Assembly: GCA_040752005.1 (NCBI GenBank)
Contig: JBFMFX010000016.1
Coordinates: 28,311-92,310 of the forward strand
Length of the DNA stretch: 64,000 nt
Direction of reading: 5' to 3'
Source of the DNA: RBG-16-66-20 sp040752005
GTDB lineage: Bacteria; Pseudomonadota; Gammaproteobacteria; Burkholderiales; SG8-39
The position numbers and the translations under genes were made by a program. Shown here piece after piece: positions 31,352 to 42,793 of this stretch. Each line of letters starts with the position of its first letter. The stretch's first letter is position 1. Under the pieces are notes generated by a model. It was given only the letters and a program-made list of their open reading frames with translations. It had not been told where the DNA came from and searched no databases.

Positions 31352-32833
31352 CTACAGGCTCTTGATGGCGACGAAGCACAGCGCCATCAGCGGCTGCGGC
31401 ACGATGCCGAAAGCGAGCAGCGCCAGGCTGTTGGCCGAGAGCAGCACGCGCGTGCCGCGGTCCGCCGGCACCGCGGCGGCGTCCGCCGGCTCGTCGAAGT
31501 ACATGAGTTTGACGACCCGCAGGTAGTAGAACGCGCCCACCAGAGAGAAGAGCACCGCGAGCACCGCCAGCCAGATCTGCCCGGTATTGACCACCGCCGA
31601 GATCACCGCAAGCTTGGCGTAGAAGCCGGCGGTGGGCGGGATGCCGGCGAGCGAGAACATGACGAGCAGCATCAGAAACGCGGTCCACGGGCTGCGCCGG
31701 TTGAGGCCCTTCATGTCCTCCAGATTCTCGCACTCGAAGCCGCGCGTCGAAAGGAGCAGCAGCATGCCGAAGGCTGCGAGCGACATCACCACGTACACCA
31801 GCGTGTAGAACATCGCTGCGGCGTACGCGTCGGCGGCGTTGAGCCAGTTGCCGCCCACCACCCCCGACAGCAGCCCCAGCAGCATGAAGCCCATGTGCGC
31901 AATGGTCGAGTAGGCGAGCATGCGCTTCAGGTTCGCCTGCGCGATCGCCGCGAGATTGCCCAGCGCCATCGAAAGCACCGAGAGGATGGCGAGCATCTGC
32001 TGCCAGTCGGCAGCAAGGTCGAGCAGGCCGTTCACCAGCAGGCGGATCGCCATCGCGAACGCGGCGAGCTTGGGCGCCGAGCCGATCACCAGCGTCACCG
32101 CCGTCGGCGCGCCCTGGTAGACGTCGGGGATCCACATGTGGAACGGCACCACCCCCAGCTTGAAGGCGACGCCGGCGACGACGAAGACCAGGCCGAAGAC
32201 GAGGAAGGTCTGCTGCGTGCCGTCGCGCGAGGCGAGCGCCACCTGCTTGGCGACGTCGGCGAGCGTGAGCGTGCCGGTCGCGCCGTAGAGCATGGACATG
32301 CCGTAGAGCAGCAGCCCGGAGGCGAGCGCCCCGAGCACGAAGTACTTCATCGCCGCCTCGGTGGCGACGGCGGAGTCGCGGTTGAGCGCCACCATGGCGT
32401 ACAGGCAAAGCGATAGCAGCTCGAGCCCCAGATACACGGTGAGGAAACTCGCCGCGCTGATCATCACCATCATTCCGAGCAGCGCGAAGAGCAGCAGCGT
32501 GAGGAACTCGCCGCGCAGCAGCCCCCGGTCCCTCATGTAACGGCGCGAATAGACGAGCGCCACCGAGACCGCGGCGCAGGCGGCGAGCTTGAGCACGTGC
32601 CCGAGCACGTCGGCGACGTACAGGCCGCCGAACGCGTGCGCCAGCGTCCCGCCGGTGCCCCAGAGCACGAACACGGTGGCGGCGGCGCAGGCGGCGACCG
32701 TCGCCTGCGCCAGCGCCAGGCTCACCCACCGCTCCTCGCTCCTCACGTACAGGTCGGCGAGCATCAGCGCGCAGGTGCCCGCCAGCAGCACGATCTCCGG
32801 CAGCGCGAGGAGCAAATCGGTCGGCGTGTTCAT
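31352..32833 (-). CDS. nuoN: NADH-quinone oxidoreductase subunit N
   Basis: A 493-residue antiporter-like membrane subunit of complex I with about 14 helices. Characteristic are FKLGVVPFHMWIPDVYQGAP, containing the helix 7 lysine region, KLAAFAMAIRLL and LAYSTIAHMGFMLLG, which hold lysines in the proton path. It belongs to the membrane arm and contributes one proton channel. The start ATG 32833 lies 3 nt after the nuoM stop. The length fits NuoN of other betaproteobacteria. Confidence 0.95.
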   Translation of the reverse strand: MNTPTDLLLALPEIVLLAGTCALMLADLYVRSEERWVSLALAQATVAACAAATVFVLWGTGGTLAHAFGGLYVADVLGHVLKLAACAAVSVALVYSRRYMRDRGLLRGEFLTLLLFALLGMMVMISAASFLTVYLGLELLSLCLYAMVALNRDSAVATEAAMKYFVLGALASGLLLYGMSMLYGATGTLTLADVAKQVALASRDGTQQTFLVFGLVFVVAGVAFKLGVVPFHMWIPDVYQGAPTAVTLVIGSAPKLAAFAMAIRLLVNGLLDLAADWQQMLAILSVLSMALGNLAAIAQANLKRMLAYSTIAHMGFMLLGLLSGVVGGNWLNAADAYAAAMFYTLVYVVMSLAAFGMLLLLSTRGFECENLEDMKGLNRRSPWTAFLMLLVMFSLAGIPPTAGFYAKLAVISAVVNTGQIWLAVLAVLFSLVGAFYYLRVVKLMYFDEPADAAAVPADRGTRVLLSANSLALLAFGIVPQPLMALCFVAIKSL

Positions 32834-32836
32834 GCG

Positions 32837-34306
32837 TCAGGTCTTGGGCAGCGCCACGTGGCGCAGCAGTTCGTTCACCGAGCCGTGCATGACCTCGGTG
32901 ACGGGCAGCGGATAGACGCCCATCGCCAGCACCGCCGCGGCCAGCAGCCCGAGCACCAGCATCTCGCGCCCGTTGAGGTCCGCGAGCGCCGCGACGCGTT
33001 CGTTCGCCACGGCGCCGAAGATCACGCGCTTGTACATCCAGAGCGTGTAGGCGGCGCCGAGGACGAGGGTGGTCGCGGCGGCGAACGCGATCCAGAAGCT
33101 CGTCTTCATCGCGCCGAGGATGACGAGGAACTCGCCGACGAAGCCGCTCGTCGCCGGCAGCCCGCAGTTGGCCAGCGCGAACAGCATCATGAGCGAGGCG
33201 AACTTCGGCATCGTGTTCACCACCCCGCCGTAGTCGGCGATCATGCGCGAGTGCATGCGGTCGTAGAGCACGCCGACGCAAAGGAACAGCGCGGCCGAGA
33301 CGAACCCGTGCGAGATCATCTGCACCAGCGCTCCCTCGATGCCGTAGGCGTTGAAGAGGAAGAAGCCGAGCGTGACGAAACCCATGTGCGAGATCGAGGA
33401 ATACGCGATCAGCCGCTTCATGTCGGTCTGCACCAGCGCCACCAGCCCGATGTACACCACCGCGATGAGCGAGAGCGCGATCATCAGCCACGCCAGCTCG
33501 CGCGAGGCGTCGGGCAGGATCGGCAGCGTGAAGCGCACGAAGCCGTAGGCCCCGAGCTTGAGCAGGATCGCCGCCAGCACCACCGAACCGCCGGTGGGCG
33601 CCTCGGTGTGCGCGTCCGGCAGCCAGGTATGCACCGGCCACATCGGCACCTTGATCGCGAAGCCGAACAGGAAGCCGAAGAAGAGCAGCATCTGCACCCC
33701 GAGGGGCAGCGGCAGGTTCCACCAGTCGGGAATCGAGAAGCTGCCGCCCGACTTGTTGTACAGGTAAAGCAGCGCCACCAGCATCAGCAGCGACCCGAAC
33801 AGCGTGTAGAGGAAGAACTTCACCGCCGCGTACACCCGGTTCGGCCCGCCCCACACCCCGATGATGATGAACATCGGGATCAGGGTCCCTTCGAAGAAGA
33901 CGTAAAAAAGCACCGCATCCAGCGCCGAGAACACGCCGTTCAGCAGTCCGGACATGACGAGGAACGAGGCCATGTACTGCGCCACGCGCTCCTCGATCAC
34001 GCTCCAGCCCGCGATCACCACCAGCACGGTGATGAACGAGTTGAGCAGCACGAACAGCACGCTGATCCCGTCCACGCCGAGGTGGTAGTGGATGTTGAAC
34101 TGCGGGATCCACGACACCTTCTCGACGAACTGGAAGCCCGGGTTGCCGAGGTCGAACCCGGTGTAGAGCGGGATCGTGACGAGGAACCCGAGGAGCGCGC
34201 CGGCCAGCGCCAGCGCGCGCGCCAACGGCGCGTTGCGGTCGTCGCCGGTGGCGACGACCGCGAAGCCGGCGACGATCGGCACCCAGATGGCGAGCGAGAG
34301 CAGCAT
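32837..34306 (-). CDS. nuoM: NADH-quinone oxidoreductase subunit M
   Basis: A 489-residue membrane subunit with about 14 helices. ATG 34306 was chosen: it gives the typical hydrophobic start LLSLAIWVPIVAGF and its first base is the last base of the nuoL stop (TGATG). The frame is open further upstream but that part is not NuoM-like. Motifs KVPMWPVHTWLPDAHTEAPT and LIAYSSISHMGFVTLG mark the antiporter-like fold, with the conserved glutamate of helix 5 in VSGLLNGVFSALDAV. It forms the middle proton channel. Confidence 0.96.
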   Translation of the reverse strand: MLLSLAIWVPIVAGFAVVATGDDRNAPLARALALAGALLGFLVTIPLYTGFDLGNPGFQFVEKVSWIPQFNIHYHLGVDGISVLFVLLNSFITVLVVIAGWSVIEERVAQYMASFLVMSGLLNGVFSALDAVLFYVFFEGTLIPMFIIIGVWGGPNRVYAAVKFFLYTLFGSLLMLVALLYLYNKSGGSFSIPDWWNLPLPLGVQMLLFFGFLFGFAIKVPMWPVHTWLPDAHTEAPTGGSVVLAAILLKLGAYGFVRFTLPILPDASRELAWLMIALSLIAVVYIGLVALVQTDMKRLIAYSSISHMGFVTLGFFLFNAYGIEGALVQMISHGFVSAALFLCVGVLYDRMHSRMIADYGGVVNTMPKFASLMMLFALANCGLPATSGFVGEFLVILGAMKTSFWIAFAAATTLVLGAAYTLWMYKRVIFGAVANERVAALADLNGREMLVLGLLAAAVLAMGVYPLPVTEVMHGSVNELLRHVALPKT

Positions 34307-36237
34307 CAGTGCACGAACACCCGGTACTTGACGATCGCGTACACGGCCGCGAGGCCGAAGATCATCATGAACGCATACCAGTAGATCAGGCCGTTCTGCA
34401 CCAGACGCACCACGCCGGCGAACCACCCCACCACGCGCGCCGAGCCGTTCACCAGGACGCCGTCAATCGCGCGCTCGTCGCCGCCCTTCCAGAAACCGGT
34501 GCCCACCGCGCGCGCCCCGGCGGCGAACACCATGGCGTACAGCTCGTCGAAGCCGTATTTGCGCTCGACCAGCGCGTAGAGCACGCCCAGGCGCTGCGCG
34601 ATCCGCTTCGGCGCATCGGGCCGCACCCGGTACAGGTAGTACGCGGTGCCGATGCCGGCGAGCGCGAGCCAGAACGCCGGCCCCGCAAGGCCGTGGGCGA
34701 CGAAGCCGGCGAGACCGGTGTATTCGGCGGCGAGCTGCGCCACGTTCGCGTGCTCCGGGCGCACGACGATCGCCGGCCCGAACCAGTCGCCGAACACCAG
34801 GCTGCCGATCCACCAGCCGGAGGCGAGCGACGGAATGGCGAGCAGCACCAGCGGCACGGTCACCACCGCCGGCGACTCGTGCGGCGGATGCTTCGGGTCG
34901 TAGCGCCCCTCGCCGTGGAACGCCATGAACACCATGCGGAAGGTGTAGGCCGCGGTGACGAAAACGCACGACAGGACACAGAAGTACGCGAACGCCGCTC
35001 CCGGCGTGGCCGAGTACCGGATCATCTCGATGATCGCGTCCTTGGAGAAGAAGCCGGAGAACGGCGGGATGCCCGCCGAGGCGATCGCGCCGATGAGCAG
35101 GGTCCAGTAGGTGACCGGCATGTGCCGCTTCAGTCCCCCCATGCGGCGCATGTCCTGCTCGTGGTGCAGCGCGATGATCACCGAGCCGGCGGCGAGGAAC
35201 AGCACCGCCTTGAAGAAGGCGTGCGTCATCAGGTGGAAGATCGCGGCCGAGTACGCCGAGGCGCCGAGCGCCGCGGTCATGTAGCCGAGCTGCGAAAGGG
35301 TCGAATAGGCGATCACGCGCTTGATGTCGTACTGGGTGAGCGCCACCAGCCCCATCGCGAGCGCGGTGATCGCGCCGATCACCATCACCACCGCGAGCGC
35401 CGTCTGCGACAGCTCGTACAGCGGCGACATGCGCGCCACCATGAAAATGCCGGCGGTCACCATGGTCGCGGCGTGGATCAGCGCCGAGATCGGGGTCGGG
35501 CCTTCCATCGAGTCGGGCAGCCACACGTGCAGCGGGAACTGCGCGCTCTTGCCCATCGCGCCGACGAACAGCAGCAGGCAGATGAGCGTGAGCGGGGCGG
35601 CGCCGGCGGCGGCAAGGCCCGGGGCCTGGTCGAACACCGGCCGGTACTGCAGCGTGCCGAAGTACGCCAGGACCAGCGCGATGCCAAGCAGGAACCCGAA
35701 GTCGCCGACCCGGTTGACGAGGAACGCCTTCAGGTTGGCGTGGATCGCCGAGGGGCGCTTGTACCAGAAGCCGATGAGGAGGTAGGACACCAGGCCCACC
35801 GCCTCCCAGCCGAAAAACAGCTGGACGAAGTTGTTCGCCATCACCAGCATCAGCATGGAGAAGGTGAACAGCGCGATATAGGCGAAGAAGCGCTGATAGC
35901 CCGGATCCTCCGCCATGTAGCCGATGGTGTAGATGTGCACCATCAGCGACACGAACGTCACCACCACCATCATCAGCGCCGACAGCCGGTCTATCAGGAA
36001 CCCGACCTCGAAGCGCGCGCCGCCGCTCGCGAGCCAGGTATAGACGCTGCCATCGAACGTGTTGCCGGCGAGCACGTCGGCCAACACCGCCACGGAGGCG
36101 AGAAACGAAACCAGCACGCCGAGGATCGTGACCCGGTGCGCGCCGGCGCGGCCGACGACGCGGCCGAACAGGCCCGCGACGATCGCGCCGGCTAGCGGCG
36201 CCAGCGGCACGATCAGGTACAGCGTCTTCATCGTCAT
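34306..36237 (-). CDS. nuoL: NADH-quinone oxidoreductase subunit L
   Basis: A 643-residue distal antiporter-like subunit with about 16 helices and the long lateral helix near the C-terminus. Clear motifs are FFGWEAVGLVSYLLIGFW, KSAQFPLHVWLPDSMEGPTP and VIAYSTLSQLGYMTAALG. It carries a proton channel and the amphipathic helix that clamps the membrane arm. The start gives MTMKTLYLIVPLAP; a second ATG six bases on is possible. The stop shares one base with the nuoM start. Confidence 0.96.
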   Translation of the reverse strand: MTMKTLYLIVPLAPLAGAIVAGLFGRVVGRAGAHRVTILGVLVSFLASVAVLADVLAGNTFDGSVYTWLASGGARFEVGFLIDRLSALMMVVVTFVSLMVHIYTIGYMAEDPGYQRFFAYIALFTFSMLMLVMANNFVQLFFGWEAVGLVSYLLIGFWYKRPSAIHANLKAFLVNRVGDFGFLLGIALVLAYFGTLQYRPVFDQAPGLAAAGAAPLTLICLLLFVGAMGKSAQFPLHVWLPDSMEGPTPISALIHAATMVTAGIFMVARMSPLYELSQTALAVVMVIGAITALAMGLVALTQYDIKRVIAYSTLSQLGYMTAALGASAYSAAIFHLMTHAFFKAVLFLAAGSVIIALHHEQDMRRMGGLKRHMPVTYWTLLIGAIASAGIPPFSGFFSKDAIIEMIRYSATPGAAFAYFCVLSCVFVTAAYTFRMVFMAFHGEGRYDPKHPPHESPAVVTVPLVLLAIPSLASGWWIGSLVFGDWFGPAIVVRPEHANVAQLAAEYTGLAGFVAHGLAGPAFWLALAGIGTAYYLYRVRPDAPKRIAQRLGVLYALVERKYGFDELYAMVFAAGARAVGTGFWKGGDERAIDGVLVNGSARVVGWFAGVVRLVQNGLIYWYAFMMIFGLAAVYAIVKYRVFVH

Positions 36238-36241
36238 CGCC

Positions 36242-36553
36242 CTAGCCCTTGAGCGCGTCCAGGTCGTCCACGTTGAGGGTGGCGAGATTGCGAAACAGCA
36301 CCACCAGGATGGCCAGCCCGATCGCCGACTCCGCCGCCGCGACCGTGAGGATGAAGAACACGAACACCTGCCCGGCGGTGTCGCCGAGGAAGTGCGAGAA
36401 GGCGATGAAGTTGAGATTGACGGCGAGCAGCATCAGCTCGATCGCCATCAGCAGGATGATGACGTTCTTGCGGTTGAGGAAGATCCCGACCACGGCGACC
36501 GCGAACAGCAGCGCGCCGAGAACGAGGTAATGCGCGAGCGCGGGCGGCGCCAT
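36242..36553 (-). CDS. nuoK: NADH-quinone oxidoreductase subunit K
   Basis: A 103-residue subunit with three membrane helices. Two conserved membrane glutamates are seen in LLMAIELMLLAVNLNF and VAAAESAIGLAILV. ATG 36553 is chosen because it shares one base with the nuoJ stop (TGATG) and gives the usual length of about 100. NuoK is part of the proton pathway next to NuoJ and NuoN. nuoL follows 4 nt downstream. Confidence 0.96.
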   Translation of the reverse strand: MAPPALAHYLVLGALLFAVAVVGIFLNRKNVIILLMAIELMLLAVNLNFIAFSHFLGDTAGQVFVFFILTVAAAESAIGLAILVVLFRNLATLNVDDLDALKG

Positions 36554-37149
36554 CAGTCCTTCTCCGCGGGCAGGCTCACCAGGCGCACGCGCTCCTCGCG
36601 CCGCGCCCTCACCTGCGCGGCCGGGTCCTGGCCGCGGCGGTCCTTGCGGCGCCTGAGCGTGAGCGCGATCGCGGCGATGATCGCCACCAGCAGCACCACC
36701 GCCGCGATCTCGAACGCGTACGCATAGTGGGTGTAGAGCAGCCGGCCCAGCTCGCGGGTGTTGCTGGTGTCCGCCGGCAGCGGGCGCGGCGCCGCGGCAA
36801 GCCCCTGCCAGCGGTGGAACAGCACCAGCGCCATCTCCACCGCCATCAGCGCGCCGACCACCAGCCCGAGCGGCAGGTACTGCCAGAAACCCTCGCGCAG
36901 GCGCTCCAGGTTGATGTCGAGCATCATCACCACGAACAGGAACAGCACCATCACCGCGCCGACGTAGACGAGCACCAGCGTGATGGCGAGGAACTCGGCG
37001 TGCAGCAGCAGCCACAGCGCCGCGGCGGTGACGAACGCGAGCACGAGATACAGCGCCGCGTGCACCGGGTTGCGCACCGTGATCACGCGCACGCCGGCAG
37101 CGAGCAGGATCGCCCCGAAGGCGTAGAAAAGCACCGTCTCGAATGCCAT
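36553..37149 (-). CDS. nuoJ: NADH-quinone oxidoreductase subunit J
   Basis: A 198-residue membrane subunit with five helices and a C-terminal charged tail. The stretch AITLVLVYVGAVMVLFLFVVMM holds the conserved helix 3 with its tyrosine, whose twisting is central to coupling in complex I. The C-terminal 40 residues (RRRKDRRGQDPAAQVR and beyond) are basic and cytoplasmic. It lies 21 nt after nuoI and its stop overlaps nuoK. Confidence 0.95.
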   Translation of the reverse strand: MAFETVLFYAFGAILLAAGVRVITVRNPVHAALYLVLAFVTAAALWLLLHAEFLAITLVLVYVGAVMVLFLFVVMMLDINLERLREGFWQYLPLGLVVGALMAVEMALVLFHRWQGLAAAPRPLPADTSNTRELGRLLYTHYAYAFEIAAVVLLVAIIAAIALTLRRRKDRRGQDPAAQVRARREERVRLVSLPAEKD

Positions 37150-37170
37150 CGTTGTTGTTCTTGCTCCCTG

Positions 37171-37662
37171 TTACCGGTACCGGGCGTCGGCCGCGCGGTC
37201 GGCCGCGATACTCTCCTCGTAGCGGTCGCCGACGGCAAGCAGCATCGGCTTGGTGTAGTACAGATCGCCGCGCTTCTCGCCGTGGTACTCGATGATGCGC
37301 GTCTCGACGATCGCGTCCACCGGGCACGCTTCCTCGCAAAAGCCGCAGAAGATGCACTTGACGAGGTCAATGTCGTAGCGCGTGGTGCGCCGCGTGCCGT
37401 CGGGCCGCTCCTCGGATTCGATGGTGATCGCGAGCGCCGGGCACACCGCCTCGCACAGCTTGCAGGCGATGCAGCGCTCCTCGCCGTTCGGATAGCGGCG
37501 CAGCGCGTGCAGGCCGCGGAAGCGCGGGCTGGTCGGCGTCTTCTCCTCCGGGTACTGCACCGTGATCTTGCGCGCGAACAGATGCCGCCCGGTGAGCGCC
37601 AGGCCGCGAAACAGCTCCAGCAGCAGGAAGGCGCGGAAGAACTCGGCGATGCGGGTCATCAT
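37171..37662 (-). CDS. nuoI: NADH-quinone oxidoreductase subunit I
   Basis: A 163-residue peripheral-arm subunit carrying two [4Fe-4S] clusters, N6a and N6b, bound by CIACKLCEAVCP and CIFCGFCEEACP. The N-terminal helix (FFRAFLLLELFRGLALTGRH) lies against the membrane. YEESIAADRAADARYR is the usual C-terminal end in this phylum. It passes electrons from NuoG to NuoB. nuoH ends 16 nt upstream. Confidence 0.97.
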   Translation of the reverse strand: MMTRIAEFFRAFLLLELFRGLALTGRHLFARKITVQYPEEKTPTSPRFRGLHALRRYPNGEERCIACKLCEAVCPALAITIESEERPDGTRRTTRYDIDLVKCIFCGFCEEACPVDAIVETRIIEYHGEKRGDLYYTKPMLLAVGDRYEESIAADRAADARYR

Positions 37663-37678
37663 GGCCGGTGCGCTCGCC

Positions 37679-38758
37679 TCATTGCCAGATGTTCCACGGC
37701 GTCTGCATCCAGGCGCCGATCAGCGCGATCCAGACGAGCGTGAGCGGGATGAACACCTTCCAGCCCAGCCGCATGATCTGGTCGTAGCGGTAGCGCGGCA
37801 GCGTCGCCCGGATCCAGAGGAACATCGAAACGACGACGAAGACCTTGGCGAGGAACCACGCCACCGGCGGCACCGCGTCGAAGAGCGGGCTCGCGATCGG
37901 CGGCGCCCAGCCGCCGAAGAACAGGATCACGGTGAGCGCCGAAATGAGCAGCATGTTCGCATACTCGGCGAGGAAGAACAGCGCGAACGCCATGCCGGAG
38001 TACTCGACCATGTGGCCGGCGACGATCTCCGACTCGCCCTCGACGACGTCGAACGGCGCGCGGTTGGTTTCGGCGACCCCCGAAATGAAGTACACCGCCA
38101 GCATCGGCGCCAGCGGCAGCCAGTTCCACGACAGGAAGTTGAGCCCCATGTCGGCGAAGGTGCCGCGGCCCTGGGACTTGACGATGTCGGACAGGTTCAG
38201 GCTGCCCGAGACCATCAGCACCACCACCAGCGCGAAGCCCATCGCCAGCTCGTAGGACACCATCTGCGCCGCCGAGCGCATCGCGCCGAGAAAGGCGTAC
38301 TTCGAATTGGACGCCCAGCCGGCGACGATCACGCCGTACACCCCCATCGAGGTGAGCGCGAGGATGTAGAGCAGCCCGGCGTTGATGTCCGAGAGCACGA
38401 CCTCGGGCGCGAACGGGATCACCGCCCAGGCCGCGAGCGCCGTCGTGATGGCGATGATCGGCGCCAGCACGTACAGAGGCTTGCTCGCGTTCGCCGGGAA
38501 AATCACCTCCTTGAACAGCAGCTTCAGGCCGTCGGCGATCGGCTGCAGCAGTCCGCGCGGCCCGACCCGGTTCGGCCCGATGCGCACCTGCATCCAGCCG
38601 ATCAGCTTGCGCTCCCACAGCGTGAGGTACGCCACCGCCAGCATCAGCGGCGCGACGATGGCGACGATGAACGCGAGCGAGGCGACGAGCTCGTAGAGCG
38701 CCGGACCCCACAGCGGCCCGAAGCGCGCCTCCGACCAGGTGAACAGGGCTTCGGCCAT
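37679..38758 (-). CDS. nuoH: NADH-quinone oxidoreductase subunit H
   Basis: A 359-residue membrane subunit with about eight helices that forms the quinone-entry tunnel with NuoB and NuoD. Recognised are WERKLIGWMQVRIGPNRVGP, FAEYANMLLISALTVILFFGG and ETNRAPFDVVEGESEIVAG, which holds the acidic residues of the E-channel. It abuts nuoG directly (stop and start adjacent). The N-terminus, with LFTWSEARFGPLWG, looks complete. Confidence 0.96.
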   Translation of the reverse strand: MAEALFTWSEARFGPLWGPALYELVASLAFIVAIVAPLMLAVAYLTLWERKLIGWMQVRIGPNRVGPRGLLQPIADGLKLLFKEVIFPANASKPLYVLAPIIAITTALAAWAVIPFAPEVVLSDINAGLLYILALTSMGVYGVIVAGWASNSKYAFLGAMRSAAQMVSYELAMGFALVVVLMVSGSLNLSDIVKSQGRGTFADMGLNFLSWNWLPLAPMLAVYFISGVAETNRAPFDVVEGESEIVAGHMVEYSGMAFALFFLAEYANMLLISALTVILFFGGWAPPIASPLFDAVPPVAWFLAKVFVVVSMFLWIRATLPRYRYDQIMRLGWKVFIPLTLVWIALIGAWMQTPWNIWQ

Positions 38759-40968
38759 CTACGCCACCTGCTTCATCGCCACGACCTCCAGCACCACCGG
38801 ACCGAACATCGGTCCCAGGCGTGCCGTCGCCGGATGCCCGGCGGCGATGCGCACGCAGCCGTCGGGCAGGCGCTCGTCGAGCGCCGCGGGCAGCAGCGCC
38901 TCGCCCTCGCCCTGCCGCACGCGCAGGCGAGCGCCTTCCTGCGCCCCGAGCGAGCGCATCAGGCGCGCATTCATCCACGCCTGCGGCGGGCGGGCGTCGC
39001 GCGTCTTCTGCAGCGACGGCGCGCGCCGCACCAGCGGATCGGCGAAATAGATCGGCACGTCGGCGATGCGCTGGATACCGGCCGGCGCGGGTGCGGCCGC
39101 CGCCGGCGCGCCCTCGATCCGGTTGGACAGGAGCGCCCCGATGTCGCGGCCCGCGAGGCACGCCTGCCGCACCTCCTCGATCGAGGCGTACTCGAAACCC
39201 GGCAGCCCGAGCATGGTGCCGAGCACGCGCAGCACCTTCCAGGCCGGGCGCGCCTCGCCCTGCGGGCGAACCGCGGCGTGAAAGCTCTGCACCCGCCCCT
39301 CGGTGTTGACGAAGGTGCCCGGGGTTTCGGTGAACGGCGCGATCGGCAGCTGCACGTCGCCCAGGTCGGTGCGGAACATCGTGAGGTTGACGGTGAAGCG
39401 CGCGCGGCCGATCGCCGCCATCGCGCCCTGCGGGTCGGCCATGTCGCACTGCGGCTCGACGTTGAGGAGCAGGAACGCGTCCTTCTTCAGCGCCGCCTCC
39501 AGCCCGCCATTGGCCGGGAATCCGGCGAGATAGCCGCCGACCGAATTCGCCGCCTCGCCGAGGAAGCCGAGCTTCGCTCCGGTCTGGTCCGCCAGCGCCT
39601 GCGCCGCCGCGTGCAGCGCCGCCGCCTGCGGATGCTGCTGCGCGAAATTGCCGAGCAGGATCGCGGCGTTCTTCGCGCCGGCGAGCGCTCCGGCGAACGA
39701 GGGCAGCGCCGCGACGAGTTCCGAGGGCGCCACGATGCGCCGCGAGGCGATCGGCATCAGCCAGTCGTCGTCCACCGAGTGCAGCACGTGGATCTGCGCG
39801 CCGCGCCTGGCCGCCTGCCGCAGCCGGTGCGCGATCAGCGGATGGTCCTTGCGCAGGAACGATCCCACCACCAGGGCGCGGTCAAGGCTTCCCAGTTCCG
39901 CGATCGGCAGCCCGAGCCAGGGAATACCCTTGCGCCGGCCGTCGCCGGAAAAATCGCAGTGGCGCAGCCGGAAGTCGCCGGCGTTGCCAGGCACCGCGGC
40001 GAGCCGGGCGGCGAGAAACAGTTCCTCCAGCGTCGCATGCGGCGAGGCGAGCACGCCGAACCCGCGCAGGCCCTGCACGGCAAGCGCGAGCGCCTCCTCC
40101 CAGTCGGCTTCGCGCCAGACGCCGTCGCGCTTGACCATCGGGACCGTCAGCCGCTCGGGCGAATCGAGCGCCTCGTAGGAAAAGCGGTCCTTGTCCGAGA
40201 GCCAGCACTCGTTGACCGCCTCGTTCTCCAGCGGCAGCACGCGCATGACGCGGTTGTGCTTCACCTGCACGATGAGGTTCGCGCCGAGCCCGTCATGCGG
40301 GGACACCGATCTTCGCCGCGAAAGCTCCCAGGTCCGGGCCTTGTAGCGGAACGGCCGCGAGGTGAGCGCCCCCACTGGGCACAGGTCAATCATGTTCCCC
40401 GAGAGCTCGGATTCGACCGTGCGGCCGACGAAGGCGACGATCTCGGCGTGCTCGCCGCGCCCGATCATGCCCAGTTCCATGACGCCCGCGATCTCCTGCC
40501 CGAAGCGCACGCAGCGGGTGCACTGGATGCAACGGGTCATTTCCTCGGCGGCGACCAGCGGCCCGAGGTCCTTGGCGCTCACCACGCGCTTCTCCTCGCC
40601 GTAGCGCGACGCCGACGGCCCGTAGCCGACGGCGAGGTCCTGAAGCTGGCACTCGCCGCCCTGATCGCAGATCGGGCAGTCGAGCGGGTGGTTGATGAGC
40701 AGGAACTCCATCACCGCGTTCTGCGCCTGCTTGGCGAGCGGCGAGGCCGTCTTCACCTTCATGCCGTCGGTGACCGGAGTGGCGCAGGCCGGCATCGGCT
40801 TGGGCGCCTTTTCGATCTCGACCAGGCACATGCGGCAGTTGGCCGCGATCGAGAGCTTGCGGTGGTAGCAGAAATGCGGAATGTAGATGCCGAGGCGGTT
40901 CGCCGCCTCCATCACGGTGGCGCCGTGCGGCACCTCGACTTCACGCCCGTCGATTTCCACCCGGAGCA

Positions 40969-40969
<1 letters not shown>
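38759..40969 (-). CDS. nuoG: NADH-quinone oxidoreductase subunit G
   Basis: A 736-residue iron-sulfur subunit. ATG 40969 overlaps the nuoF stop by 1 base and gives the start LRVEIDGREVEVPHGATVMEA, a 2Fe-2S ferredoxin fold with N1b ligands in HFCYHRKLSIAANCRMCLVE. The following [4Fe-4S] sites are HPLDCPICDQGGECQLQD and TRCIQCTRCVRFGQEIAG. The C-terminal two-thirds is a molybdopterin-oxidoreductase-like scaffold without a cofactor. It is shorter than E. coli NuoG (about 908) and similar to other betaproteobacterial forms. Confidence 0.96.
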
Positions 40970-42309
<1,340 letters not shown>

Positions 42310-42311
42310 CG

Positions 42312-42785
42312 CTATTTCAGCTCCTCGAGCAGGCGGTCAAGCTTGTCCCGGGTCATGCCGTCGAGCATCTTCTTGTTGTTGACCAGCAGCACCGGCGCCG
42401 TCGCGCAGGCGCCCATGCACTCGCCCTCCTTCAGGGTGAAGCGCCCGTCGGGCGTCGTCTCGCCGAAGTCGATACCGAGCTTCGCGCGCAGGTGGTCGGC
42501 GGCGTCCAGCGCCCCCTGCAGCCCGCACGGCAGGCAGGTGCAGATCGTGAGCTTGTACTTGCCCACCGGCTTTAGGTTGTACATGCCGTAGAAGGTTGCC
42601 ACCTCGTACACCGCGACCGGCGGCATGCCGAGATAGCGCGCGACGTATTCCATCGTCTCGGTCGACAGCCAGCCCTTCTCGTCCTGGGCGATGATGAGCG
42701 CGGCCATCACCGCCGACCGACGCTCGCCGGGCGGATATTTGGCGATTTCGCGGTCTATCTTCCTCAGGGCTTCGGCGCTCAGCAT
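42312..42785 (-). CDS. nuoE: NADH-quinone oxidoreductase subunit E
   Basis: A 157-residue thioredoxin-like 2Fe-2S subunit (cluster N1a). ATG 42785 is chosen because it gives the family start LSAEALRKIDREIAKYP. Cluster ligands lie in TICTCLPCGLQGALD and EGECMGACATAPV. It contacts NuoF and may buffer electrons from FMN. nuoD ends 8 nt upstream. Confidence 0.95.
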   Translation of the reverse strand: MLSAEALRKIDREIAKYPPGERRSAVMAALIIAQDEKGWLSTETMEYVARYLGMPPVAVYEVATFYGMYNLKPVGKYKLTICTCLPCGLQGALDAADHLRAKLGIDFGETTPDGRFTLKEGECMGACATAPVLLVNNKKMLDGMTRDKLDRLLEELK

Positions 42786-42793
42786 GCAGTCCT

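Noticed and set aside
34309..36195. A 628-codon open frame opposite nuoL
   Set aside because: His/Arg/Glu-rich mirror of a membrane protein gene; no coding evidence of its own.
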